DNA from: Methylobacterium jeotgali
GTDB lineage: Bacteria; Pseudomonadota; Alphaproteobacteria; Rhizobiales; Beijerinckiaceae
Direction of reading: 5' to 3'
Assembly: GCF_022179345.1 (NCBI RefSeq)
Contig: NZ_BPQR01000001.1
Location: forward strand, 107,844-171,843
Length of the DNA stretch: 64,000 nt
A program made the position numbers and the translations under genes. This document shows positions 1-8,709 of the stretch, one piece after another (position 1 is the first letter of the stretch; the number at the start of each line of letters is the position of its first letter). The notes below the pieces were generated by a model. That model saw only the letters and a program-made list of their open reading frames with translations, ran no database searches and was not told the DNA's origin.

Positions 1-120
1 GGCGCCGCCGACGATCCGCGTCTCCTCGCCGGGCTCGCGCAGGGCGTCGAGGATGCGCGCCAGTCCCGGCCGCCGGAGCAGCCGGGCAGGGCCGTCCCGA
101 TCGAGGATCGCCCCGCTCAT
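1..120 (-). CDS. cca: CCA tRNA nucleotidyltransferase, N-terminal fragment
   Basis: Only the first 40 codons are in the window; the gene runs off the left edge. The fragment reads as a leader helix (LARILDALREPGE) followed by TRIVGGA, which matches the start of the nucleotidyltransferase core (the 'IVGGAVR' strand) of class II CCA-adding enzymes and poly(A) polymerases. Such enzymes add or repair the 3' CCA of tRNAs in the cytoplasm. The ATG overlaps the TGA of the upstream DUF6111 gene (ATGA), so the two are translationally coupled. The neighbourhood DUF1285 - nudix - cca - DUF6111 is a recurring alphaproteobacterial group, which supports the call despite the short fragment. Confidence 0.75.
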   Translation of the reverse strand, partial: MSGAILDRDGPARLLRRPGLARILDALREPGEETRIVGGA

Positions 121-374
121 TGGAACCGGCCCGGCACCAGGCGACCGTTCTCCATATGCGCGGGCACGTAACCCTCGCCGTGCCGCTCGCCGAGCAGGCC
201 GCTGAGCACCAGGGACGCGATGACGATGCCGAGCCCGGCCATCACCAGCCGGAAAATCTGCGCGTCCCAGTGGGTGCGGTGCAGGGGGTTCCGGCCGACG
301 AGGAGGAGATAGAGGAAGAACAGGACGAACGGGATGAGGAAGAGACCGACTTCCTCGAACACGCGGCGCAACAT
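117..374 (-). CDS. DUF6111 family small membrane protein
   Basis: An 85-residue protein with two hydrophobic segments (about residues 9-27 and 42-62) separated by a short loop RNPLHRTHWD, and a hydrophilic C-terminus ending GRLVPGRFQ. This resembles the DUF6111 proteins found beside cca in Rhizobiales; their function is unknown. The ATG at 372-374 begins just before the first membrane segment. It overlaps the downstream cca start by four bases, so expression is probably coupled. The membrane location is inferred from hydrophobicity only. Confidence 0.7.
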   Translation of the reverse strand: MLRRVFEEVGLFLIPFVLFFLYLLLVGRNPLHRTHWDAQIFRLVMAGLGIVIASLVLSGLLGERHGEGYVPAHMENGRLVPGRFQ

Positions 375-535
375 GAAGGGACCGGCTCCGGGATGACGGC
401 GCGGCGGCGCCGTGCTCGCATCCTCGCGCGGTATGATAGGGCACCCCGCCCCATCACCGAAGCGGCGCGGGGCGCCTTCGGCCAGGCGGGGTGTCGCATC
501 GGCCGGGCTTCGCGCCGGCCCGGACCGGCGGCGGA

Positions 536-1675
536 TCAGGAGGCCAGGAGGCGCAGTCCGGCGAGCTTCTCGTGTCCGCCCCGGTCGGCACCGGCCTCGA
601 CGATGCCGCCGCCCCGGCGCTTCGCCACGTAGGAGGCGTGATCGGCCAGCCCCGACAGCGTGTCGAGATCCGCGGCTTCCGCCGGGGCGACCTCGTAGCC
701 GAGGCTGACCCCGATCCGATGCTCGGTGCCGCCGATCCGGCACGGCTCGGTCAGCACGGCGTGAAGCCGGCGGGCCAGTCCGCCTGCCTCCCGGGCATGA
801 GTGAGGCCGGTCTGGACGAACACGAACTCGTCCCCGCCGATCCGGGCCACGATGTCGTCGCCGCGGCTCAGCGACCGGGCCCGGACCGCGATGGCGCGCA
901 GCAGCGCGTCGCCGGCCGCGTGGCCGTGCCGGTCGTTCACCCCCTTGAAGCCGTCGAGATCGAAAGCGTGGATCGCGACGAGCCGGCCGGCGGGACGGGC
1001 CAGGGCGTCGAAGCGCTCGCGAAGCCCGAGCCGGTTGGCGAGATCCGTCAGGGGGTCGCGTCGGGCAAGCGCCGCCATCTGAAGCTGCATGGTGATCCGC
1101 CGGCTGGCGTTCCGGTAGATGTGGGCGACGCTCTCCATGCCGCCGAGGAGGAAGGTGAGGAAGACGCCCGCGACGATCCCGTGCGCGGGGTCGCCGAACA
1201 GTGCCGCGGAGACGATCCCCGGCAGCACCGCGATCAGGATCGCCATGGCGGCGATGCGCGGACGGATCGAGACGCGGGCGACGACGCCGGCGCAGTAGCC
1301 GAAGATCAGTCCCGTCCCCAGCATCTGAAGCGGCAGGTTGCTCTGCTGGAACAGCAGCGATCCGAGGCTCCCGACCGAGAGCGCGACGAACGCCGTGATG
1401 ACCGCATGTGCCAGCTCGATCCAGCGGGTTTCCGCGAGACCGAGCACGCCGGCCTGGTTGCGACGTCCCTGGAGGATGGTCAGCACCAGCTTGGCGAGGG
1501 AGGCGAAGCATCCCAGGAGGGTCGCCGCGAAGACGGCCGGATCGCGTGTCTCGCTCCAGGCGAAGGACCCGACGACGACGATCGTCGCGCCCATGACGGC
1601 AGTCGGAACGGCGGCGTAGGCGAGGTCTGCGACCAGCGCCTTGTAGACATCCTCAGACTCGTGGAGAGCGAACAT
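536..1675 (-). CDS. Membrane-bound GGDEF diguanylate cyclase
   Basis: A 379-residue protein expected to make cyclic-di-GMP from two GTP at the inner membrane. The N-terminal half (about residues 20-180) has roughly six hydrophobic segments forming an undefined membrane sensor. A GGDEF domain follows from about residue 205: DPLTDLANR at its start, FDLDGFKGVNDRHGHAAGD in the middle and an intact RIGGDEF signature at 279-284. The inhibitory I-site RxxD (RGDD, 271-274) lies five residues before GGDEF, so product inhibition is likely. No EAL or HD-GYP domain is present. The start at MFALHESED was chosen over an upstream in-frame start because the 20 preceding residues look non-coding. The gene separates the nudix gene from DUF6111-cca, which are usually adjacent. 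Confidence 0.9.
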   Translation of the reverse strand: MFALHESEDVYKALVADLAYAAVPTAVMGATIVVVGSFAWSETRDPAVFAATLLGCFASLAKLVLTILQGRRNQAGVLGLAETRWIELAHAVITAFVALSVGSLGSLLFQQSNLPLQMLGTGLIFGYCAGVVARVSIRPRIAAMAILIAVLPGIVSAALFGDPAHGIVAGVFLTFLLGGMESVAHIYRNASRRITMQLQMAALARRDPLTDLANRLGLRERFDALARPAGRLVAIHAFDLDGFKGVNDRHGHAAGDALLRAIAVRARSLSRGDDIVARIGGDEFVFVQTGLTHAREAGGLARRLHAVLTEPCRIGGTEHRIGVSLGYEVAPAEAADLDTLSGLADHASYVAKRRGGGIVEAGADRGGHEKLAGLRLLAS

Positions 1676-1805
1676 TCGGTCGAGACCTCGGCCGGCGGCC
1701 GGCGTGCCCCCAGCTTGCCGAGAGTGCCTTAACAAGCGGCCTGCGAGACCCGTCCAATTGTCGGATTCTCGACTTAAACGAGCGGGGTCGGCGTCCGATC
1801 GAGCG

Positions 1806-2498
1806 TCAGCGCGCGGCGGCGAGGCGCTCCCGGAGGTTGTTGAGGATGCCGGCCGTGACGCCCCAGATCACCCGGCCCTCGAAGGGCAGGGCATAGTAGT
1901 AGCGCGTCCGTCCCTGCCAGAGCCTGCTGTTCAGTCCGTAGCGGGAGGCGTCGAGGAGGAAATCCAGCGGCACCTCGAACACCTCGGCGACCTCGGCTGG
2001 GTCGGGCACGAAGCGCGTGCCTTCGGCGACGAGGGCGACGACGGGCACGACGAGGAAGCCGGTGGCCGAGAGATAGGGGTCGAGATAGCCGAGCACCCGC
2101 ACCGCATCAGGGCTCAGGCCGATCTCCTCCCCCGCCTCCCGGAGCGCGGCCGCGGCGGGGTCGGGATCGCCGGGCTCGATCTTGCCGCCGGGGAACGCGA
2201 CCTGCCCGGAATGGTCGCGCAAATGCGCCGCGCGCTGAGTCAGGACGATGTGCAGACCGCGCTCGCGGGCGATCACCGGCACCAGCACAGCGGCGCTCCG
2301 GTAGGGCAGGGCGGGCCTCACCGCGTCGGGGTTCGGGTCGAGGCTGTGGTCGCCCTGCGGATTGGCCAGCGGAGCGCCGGGCGCGGGGGCGAGCGCCGAT
2401 AGGCAGCGTCCTGCCCGCGCCAGGAAGACGCCAAGCGGATCGAGCGCCTCGGCGAGGTCGCCGGCAGACTCTTCAAGGATCTCCTCGGCGGCGGTCAT
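1806..2498 (-). CDS. Nudix hydrolase, CoA pyrophosphatase type
   Basis: A 230-residue nudix protein. The central region has the UPF0035 pattern typical of coenzyme A pyrophosphatases: LTQRAAHLRDHSGQVAFPGG, then a nudix box with ALREAGEEIGL, where Glu residues bind Mg2+. These enzymes cleave CoA or oxidised CoA to 4'-phosphopantetheine and 3',5'-ADP. The ATG overlaps the stop of the upstream DUF1285 gene by four bases, giving a two-gene coupled unit. Assignment to CoA rather than another nucleoside diphosphate derivative rests on the HSGQVAFPGG signature; no substrate assay can be read from sequence. Confidence 0.88.
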   Translation of the reverse strand: MTAAEEILEESAGDLAEALDPLGVFLARAGRCLSALAPAPGAPLANPQGDHSLDPNPDAVRPALPYRSAAVLVPVIARERGLHIVLTQRAAHLRDHSGQVAFPGGKIEPGDPDPAAAALREAGEEIGLSPDAVRVLGYLDPYLSATGFLVVPVVALVAEGTRFVPDPAEVAEVFEVPLDFLLDASRYGLNSRLWQGRTRYYYALPFEGRVIWGVTAGILNNLRERLAAAR

Positions 2499-3088
2499 TC
2501 GTGGGGCGCGGGACCGATGACGTGGAAATCGCCGCCGGCCGCGATCCCGAGGACGGTGCCGTCCTCGACGGCGCGCTCCTCGGCCAGCTCGGCCAGAGCG
2601 TAGGCCAGAGGTCGCGTCAGCCGCGCCCAGAGATCCCGGCGGACATGGACGTAGGGGCGGAACCCGTCGTCGCCATCCTCGAAGCGCAGCGGATGCTCGG
2701 AGTCGACGCGGACGAGGTCGTCCACGTTGGTGCGGAAGGCGATGCTTCGGGCCTCGGCCTCGCCCTCCACCGCCATCTCGACGGCGGCGAAGGCCGCGTC
2801 GTCGACGGCGATCGTCAGCTTCTCCGCAGGCGTGACGAGGACGGTGCTGCCATCGGGCTCCCGCCGCAGAATGGTCGAGAACAGCCTGACGAGCTTCTCC
2901 CGGCGGATCGGGGTGCCGTTGTGATGCCAGGTGCCGTCCGCCCCGATACGGATGTCGATGCTGCCGCAGGAGTCCGGGTTCCAGCGCTCGACCGGCGGCA
3001 GGCGGTTCTTCGGCAGCCCGGCGAGGGCCGCGCTCAGCCGGCTCAGGGCGGGATCGTCGGTCGGCGGTCGGTCGGATTCGTCGGCCAT
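2495..3088 (-). CDS. DUF1285 domain-containing protein
   Basis: A 197-residue soluble protein with no signal peptide. The core 'DIRIGADGTWHHNGTPIRREKLVRLFSTILRRE' region and later 'PYVHVRRDLWARLTRPLAYALAEL' match DUF1285, a family of unknown function. It is commonly encoded next to a nudix CoA pyrophosphatase and cca and close to a moxR cluster, as here. It overlaps the nudix start by four bases and is probably the first gene of that small operon. No catalytic motif is evident. Confidence 0.85.
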   Translation of the reverse strand: MADESDRPPTDDPALSRLSAALAGLPKNRLPPVERWNPDSCGSIDIRIGADGTWHHNGTPIRREKLVRLFSTILRREPDGSTVLVTPAEKLTIAVDDAAFAAVEMAVEGEAEARSIAFRTNVDDLVRVDSEHPLRFEDGDDGFRPYVHVRRDLWARLTRPLAYALAELAEERAVEDGTVLGIAAGGDFHVIGPAPHE

Positions 3089-3094
3089 GCGGTC

Positions 3095-3562
3095 TCAGCT
3101 AGGGTCGGCCGCGGCGCCGGGAACCGGCTCGCTCGGCCGGCGGCGCAGGATCTTCCAGACGCCGGAGGCGGAGGCCAGCACGTCGCCGCCGGAGACGACC
3201 TCGCCGCGCAGGAACACGAGGGAGCCGGTGCGCCGCACGACGAAGGGCCGCGCCTCGATCCAGGTGCCGATCTGGCCGGCGCCGACGAACTGCATCCCGA
3301 GCTCGATCGTCACGCAGTTGGCCCCGTCCGCCGCCCGCATCGCCGCGACGCCGAGCGCCCGGTCCGCGAGGCTCATCAGCATGCCGCCATGGACGACGCC
3401 GATCAGGTTCGCGTGCTTCTCTTCCGCATGGAAGCCGAAGGCGCCGTCCGCCTGCCGCACGTAGACCGGGCCGACGAGGTCCAAGAAGCCGCTGGCGCCG
3501 CCGGGCACGAAGCCCTCGGGCAGGGTGGCTGGGCCTTCGGCGTCTGCGGTCTCGCGGGTCAT
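3095..3562 (-). CDS. PaaI-family hotdog thioesterase
   Basis: A 155-residue hotdog-fold protein. The signature HANLIGVVHGGMLMSLADRALG (about residues 50-71) has the HGG turn and the acidic residue on the central helix used by PaaI/YbgC-like acyl-CoA thioesterases, which hydrolyse acyl-CoA or aryl-CoA esters in the cytoplasm. A start four codons upstream (3574, MPKAM) is equally possible; the ATG at 3562 has a GAAGG just ahead. The gene lies six bases below DUF1285 on the same strand and diverges from moxR, so 3563-3748 should hold promoters for both directions. The substrate is unknown. Confidence 0.85.
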   Translation of the reverse strand: MTRETADAEGPATLPEGFVPGGASGFLDLVGPVYVRQADGAFGFHAEEKHANLIGVVHGGMLMSLADRALGVAAMRAADGANCVTIELGMQFVGAGQIGTWIEARPFVVRRTGSLVFLRGEVVSGGDVLASASGVWKILRRRPSEPVPGAAADPS

Positions 3563-3748
3563 GGCCTTCGGCATAGAAGCGGCGCCCGCGCCGATCAACG
3601 GTCCGCGGCGAACGGGGCGGGGAACGACGTTCCATCGAGGCGCCTCGGCGGCGTGCGGCGACGCCGACCTTGCATGGTCGCGGAAAACGGCGTCCACTCC
3701 CCGCCTTGTCCGGACCGCCGGTGGCGGTCGCATACAGAACAGGCTTCC

Positions 3749-4753
<1,005 letters not shown>

Positions 4754-4756
4754 CGG

Positions 4757-5671
4757 ATGGTCGCCACCCGCCTTCTCGGCGAGACCGAGCGCAGGCCCGG
4801 CCGCGGCCAGACCGAGGGGGCGCTGTCGCTCGCCGAGCGGATGCCGCGGCTGGTGCTGGAGGCGCGGCGCGTCTCCACGAGCCTCGCCCACGGCCTCCAC
4901 GGCCGCCGCCGGGCGGGTCCCGGCGAGAGCTTCTGGCAGTTCCGGCCCTTCGTGACGGGAGAGGCCGCCGCCCGCATCGACTGGCGCCGCTCCGCTCGCG
5001 ACGACCGGCTCTACGTGCGCGAGCGTGAGTGGGAGGCCGCCCACAACGTCTGGATCTGGATCGACCGCTCCGCCTCGATGGGCTTCGCCTCGGACCTCGC
5101 GCTGGCCGCCAAGGTCGACCGGGCGCTGGTGCTCGGGCTCGCGCTGGCCGACACCCTGGTCGAGGGCGGCGAGCGGGTCGGCCTCCTCGGGCTGACGCGG
5201 GCGACCGCCTCACGGCGGATCGTAGAGGGCCTCGCCCGCGCCCTCGTGGCCGACGAGGCGGGCCTCACCGAGGACCTGCCGCCGCGGGCCAGTCCCGGCC
5301 GCTTCGACGAGGCGGTGCTGATGAGCGACTTCCTCACACCGCTCGATCGCGTCGGGGCGGCCGTCGCCGACATCGCCGGGCGGGGCTCTCGGGGGCATCT
5401 CGTACAGATCGTCGACCCCATCGAGGAAAGCTTCCCCTTCGCCGGCCAGGCGGTGCTCCACGACCCCGAGAGCGGCCACGAGCTGCCCATCGGGGACGCT
5501 GGGGGCTGGGGCACGGCCTATCGCCGCCGCATCGCGATCCACCGGGAGGGCCTCGCGGAGATCGCCCGCGCCCGCGGCTGGACGCTGACGATCCATCGCA
5601 CCGACCGGCCGGCGAGCGAGGCGGCGCTGCGGCTGCTGACGCTCGTCGCCGCCTCCCGCGGCGCGGCCTGA
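4757..5671 (+). CDS. DUF58 domain protein, VWA-like
   Basis: A 304-residue soluble protein. The DUF58 core is clear: FWQFRPFVTGEAAARIDWRR followed by REREWEAAHNVWIWIDRSASM, where DRSAS resembles the DxSxS metal-ion-dependent adhesion site of von Willebrand A domains. DUF58 proteins are encoded next to MoxR ATPases and are thought to be their partners. It starts three bases after moxR and its stop is seven bases before the DUF4159 gene, so the three genes form one operon. Arg-rich N-terminal region; no membrane segment seen. Confidence 0.92.
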   Translation: MVATRLLGETERRPGRGQTEGALSLAERMPRLVLEARRVSTSLAHGLHGRRRAGPGESFWQFRPFVTGEAAARIDWRRSARDDRLYVREREWEAAHNVWIWIDRSASMGFASDLALAAKVDRALVLGLALADTLVEGGERVGLLGLTRATASRRIVEGLARALVADEAGLTEDLPPRASPGRFDEAVLMSDFLTPLDRVGAAVADIAGRGSRGHLVQIVDPIEESFPFAGQAVLHDPESGHELPIGDAGGWGTAYRRRIAIHREGLAEIARARGWTLTIHRTDRPASEAALRLLTLVAASRGAA

Positions 5672-5678
5672 GGACGGC

Positions 5679-8486
5679 ATGCTCGGTCCGCTGACCTTCG
5701 CCGCGCCCTTCGCGCTCGCCGCCCTCGCGGCGCTGCCCGTGCTATGGTGGCTGCTGCGCGTGACGCCGCCGCGTCCGAAGCGGATCGCGTTCCCGCCGCT
5801 GCGGATCGCGGCCGACCTGCTGCCGGAGCGCCAGAGCCCGGCGCGCACCCCGCCCTGGCTGCTGATCCTGCGCCTTCTCGCGGCCGCCGCCCTGATCCTC
5901 GCCGTGGCGGGACCCGTCTGGAGCCCGTCCGGCATCGGCGCCACCGGGGCGCGGACGCCGCTCCTCGTGATGATCGACAACGGGTTCACCGCCGCCCACG
6001 ATTGGCGGACGCGGATGCGCGTCGCCCAGGACGCGGTGGAAGGGGCCGCCCGCGATGGCCGCCCCGTCGCGGTCCTCGCCACCGCCGAGCCCGCCGCGCC
6101 GGTCGAGGCCCGCCAGCCCGCGGCCGCGCTGGAGCGCCTGCGGGCCGTGGCGCCGCGCCCGCATCTCGGCGACCGCGCCGCCCATCTCTCAAGCATCACC
6201 GCCTTCCTGGAGAAGCAGGCCGGTGCCGAGATCGTCTGGATCGCGGACGGCGTGGCGGATGCCGGCGACGATCTCGCCAAGGGCCTCGGCCCGTTGGTCG
6301 CCCGAACCGGCGCCGGGCTGACGATCCTCGCCGCCGAGCGCCCGCCCGCCCTGGCGCTGAGCGCCGCCGATGCCGGCGGCCGCCTCACCGCGCGAGTGCT
6401 GCGTGCCGCGCCGAACGGCCGCGACGCCGGCCTGCTGCGGGCGCTCGACGCCAAGGGCCTGCCGCTCGCCGAGCACGATTTCCGGTTCGCGCCGGACGCC
6501 ACGGAGACCGATGTCGGCTTCGAAATGCCGGTGGAGCTGCGCAACGCCATCGCGCGCATCGAGGTGGCCGGAGAGCGCTCGGCCGGGGCCGTCACGCTGA
6601 TGGACGAGCGCGGCAAGCGGCGCCGCGTCGGTATCGTCTTCGGCGGCACCGCCGATCAGGCGCAGCCGCTGCTGGCCCCTACCTACTACCTCGCCCGCGC
6701 CCTCCAGCCCTTCGCCGACGTGCAGGAGCCCCGCGGCGCGAAGGGCGTGGCCGAGTCCGTCGCGCAGATGCTCGACGGGCAGGTCTCGGTGCTGGTGCTG
6801 GCCGATGTCGGCGCCATGGACGAGGAGACCCGCGCCCGCGTCGCCAAGTTCGTGGATGAGGGCGGCGTGCTCCTGCGCTTCGCAGGTCCCCGCCTCGCCG
6901 CCGGCAACGACCCGCTCGTGCCGGTGCGCCTGCGCCGGGGCGGCCGCTCACTCGGCGGCACGCTCTCCTGGGACAGCCCGAAGACGCTGGCGCCCTTCGC
7001 GCCCGAGAGCCCCTTCGCCGGACTGGTGCCGCCGGCCGACATCGGCGTGCGCCGCCAGATCCTCGCCGAGCCCGATGGCGACCTGCCGAGCCGGACCTGG
7101 GCCTCGCTCGAGGACGGTACGCCGATCGTCACCGCCGAGAAGCGCGGGCAGGGGCTCGTGGCGCTGTTCCACGTCACCGCCGACACCACCTGGTCGAACC
7201 TGCCGCTCTCGGGTCTGTTCATCGATATGCTCAGGCGCGTCGTCGGCCTCGCCGGCAGCGCCGCGCCCGCGGCCGGGCAGGGCGGCCCCGCGGCGGTGCT
7301 CGCCCCGCGCCTGACCCTCGACGGGTTCGGAGCGCTCGGCAGCCCGCCGGCCTCCGCCGTGGCGGTCTCGGCGGATTACGGCGACCGGGCGACGGGCGAG
7401 CATCCGCCGGGCTTCTACGGGCCGCCGGACGCCGGCATCGCCGTCAATGCCCTGCGGAGCAGCGACACCCTGAAGCCCCTCGACCTCGCGGCCCTTACGG
7501 GTGCTCGCACCGGATCGCTCGCCGGCGCGGAGACGCTTGACCTGCGCGCCGGGCTCTTCACCCTGGCGCTGATGCTTCTCGTCCTCGACACGCTTGCCGC
7601 GCTCTGGCTCGGCGGCTTCCTCGCCCGCCGAGCCGGGCGCCTGCGGGGGCGCCCCGCCGTCCTGGCGCTCGCCGCCTTGGCGCTTGCCGCCGCGATCCCG
7701 CCCGGACCGGCGCGCGCCGAGGAGCCGCCGGCCAATCGCCCGAACGGCATCGAATCCGCCCTCGTCACGCGGCTCGCCTACATCGTTACGGGCGATGCGG
7801 CGATCGACGAGGCGAGCCGGGCCGGGCTCGCTGGGCTGACGCAGATGCTCGCCACCCGCACGGCGCTCGAACCCGGCGAGCCCGCCGGCCTCGATCCGGC
7901 CAAGGACGAGCTCGCCTTCTACCCGCTGATCTACTGGCCGATCGCGCCGGGCCGCCCGCAGCCGAGCGAGGCCGCGATCCGGCGTATCGACGCCTTCATG
8001 CGCAACGGTGGCACCGTCCTGTTCGACACCCGCGACGCGCTCACCAGCCGTCCCGGCGGCCCGCCGACGCCGGAGACGGCGTATCTCCGCAAGATGCTCG
8101 CGACGCTGGAAGTGCCGGAACTCGAGATCGTGCCCGCCGACCACGTGCTGACCAAGGCCTTCTATCTCGTCGACAGCTTCCCCGGCCGCTACGATACCGG
8201 CCAGACCTGGGTCGAGGCCCTGCCGCCGGCGGGCGAGGGCGGCGAGCGCCGCCCGGCGCGGGCGGGGGACGGGGTGAGCCCGATCGTCATCACCAGCAAC
8301 GATCTCGCCGCCGCCTGGGCCGTGGGCAAGCGGGGCGAGGCGCTCTACCCGATCACCGGCGGCGACCAGCGCCAGCGGGAGATGGCCTTCCGCGGGGGCG
8401 TCAACATCGTGATGTACACGCTCACCGGCAACTACAAGGCCGACCAGGTCCACGTGCCGGCCCTGCTGGAGCGGCTGGGACAGTGA
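5679..8486 (+). CDS. BatA-like / DUF4159 membrane protein
   Basis: A 935-residue protein. The N-terminus carries the BatA-type membrane anchor (FAAPFALAALAALPVLWWLLR, then a second hydrophobic segment near residue 65). A long middle part includes a VWA-like fold (LLVMIDNGFTA) and a glutamine-amidotransferase-like section (VSVLVLADVGAMDEETR, VDEGGVLLRFAG). Two hydrophobic segments around residues 620-680 are followed by a C-terminal DUF4159 domain with YPLIYWPIAPG and RIDAFMRNGGTVLFDTRD. It is predicted to sit in the inner membrane with large domains outside the bilayer. Together with MoxR and DUF58 it is a standard partner set in Alphaproteobacteria; the biochemical role is not known. Confidence 0.9.
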   Translation: MLGPLTFAAPFALAALAALPVLWWLLRVTPPRPKRIAFPPLRIAADLLPERQSPARTPPWLLILRLLAAAALILAVAGPVWSPSGIGATGARTPLLVMIDNGFTAAHDWRTRMRVAQDAVEGAARDGRPVAVLATAEPAAPVEARQPAAALERLRAVAPRPHLGDRAAHLSSITAFLEKQAGAEIVWIADGVADAGDDLAKGLGPLVARTGAGLTILAAERPPALALSAADAGGRLTARVLRAAPNGRDAGLLRALDAKGLPLAEHDFRFAPDATETDVGFEMPVELRNAIARIEVAGERSAGAVTLMDERGKRRRVGIVFGGTADQAQPLLAPTYYLARALQPFADVQEPRGAKGVAESVAQMLDGQVSVLVLADVGAMDEETRARVAKFVDEGGVLLRFAGPRLAAGNDPLVPVRLRRGGRSLGGTLSWDSPKTLAPFAPESPFAGLVPPADIGVRRQILAEPDGDLPSRTWASLEDGTPIVTAEKRGQGLVALFHVTADTTWSNLPLSGLFIDMLRRVVGLAGSAAPAAGQGGPAAVLAPRLTLDGFGALGSPPASAVAVSADYGDRATGEHPPGFYGPPDAGIAVNALRSSDTLKPLDLAALTGARTGSLAGAETLDLRAGLFTLALMLLVLDTLAALWLGGFLARRAGRLRGRPAVLALAALALAAAIPPGPARAEEPPANRPNGIESALVTRLAYIVTGDAAIDEASRAGLAGLTQMLATRTALEPGEPAGLDPAKDELAFYPLIYWPIAPGRPQPSEAAIRRIDAFMRNGGTVLFDTRDALTSRPGGPPTPETAYLRKMLATLEVPELEIVPADHVLTKAFYLVDSFPGRYDTGQTWVEALPPAGEGGERRPARAGDGVSPIVITSNDLAAAWAVGKRGEALYPITGGDQRQREMAFRGGVNIVMYTLTGNYKADQVHVPALLERLGQ

Positions 8487-8520
8487 TGTCTTGCGAGGAG
8501 TTCCGCATCGCTGCCGCGCA

Positions 8521-8702
8521 TCTCCCTCCTCCCTCCGCGGGGGAACGTGGCCTCCGAAGGAGGTCGGGAGAGGGGTGCGACGGTGCCGAGAAGCGCTCTG
8601 CGCTCCGTGGAGGCCGCGCCCCTAGCGGAAGCCGGGTTCCCCTCTCCCGATCCCTGCCGACGCAGGGGCCACTCTCTTCCGCTGAGGGGAGAGGGAGGGG
8701 GC
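8521..8702. repeat. Structured intergenic repeat, copy A
   Basis: A roughly 180-bp palindromic element fills the gap between the DUF4159 gene and the next gene. Outer arms pair CTCCCTCC... with ...GGAGAGGGAGG; next GTGGC pairs with GCCAC; then GTCGGGAGAGG pairs with CCTCTCCCGAT; small side hairpins (CTCCgaaGGAG and CCTGccgacGCAGG) sit inside each arm, and the middle carries GCGACGGTGCCG. The same architecture, in reverse orientation, is found at 40521-40687. It could act as an mRNA processing or stabilising structure within the operon, or be a MITE/REP-like mobile repeat. Confidence 0.75.
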
Positions 8703-8709
8703 GCGTGTC

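Noticed and set aside
117..1511. Long overlapping open frames on both strands over most of the window
   Set aside because: At about 70% G+C, stop codons are rare and every real gene casts long shadow frames. Only the frame with recognisable domains or sensible composition was kept at each place.
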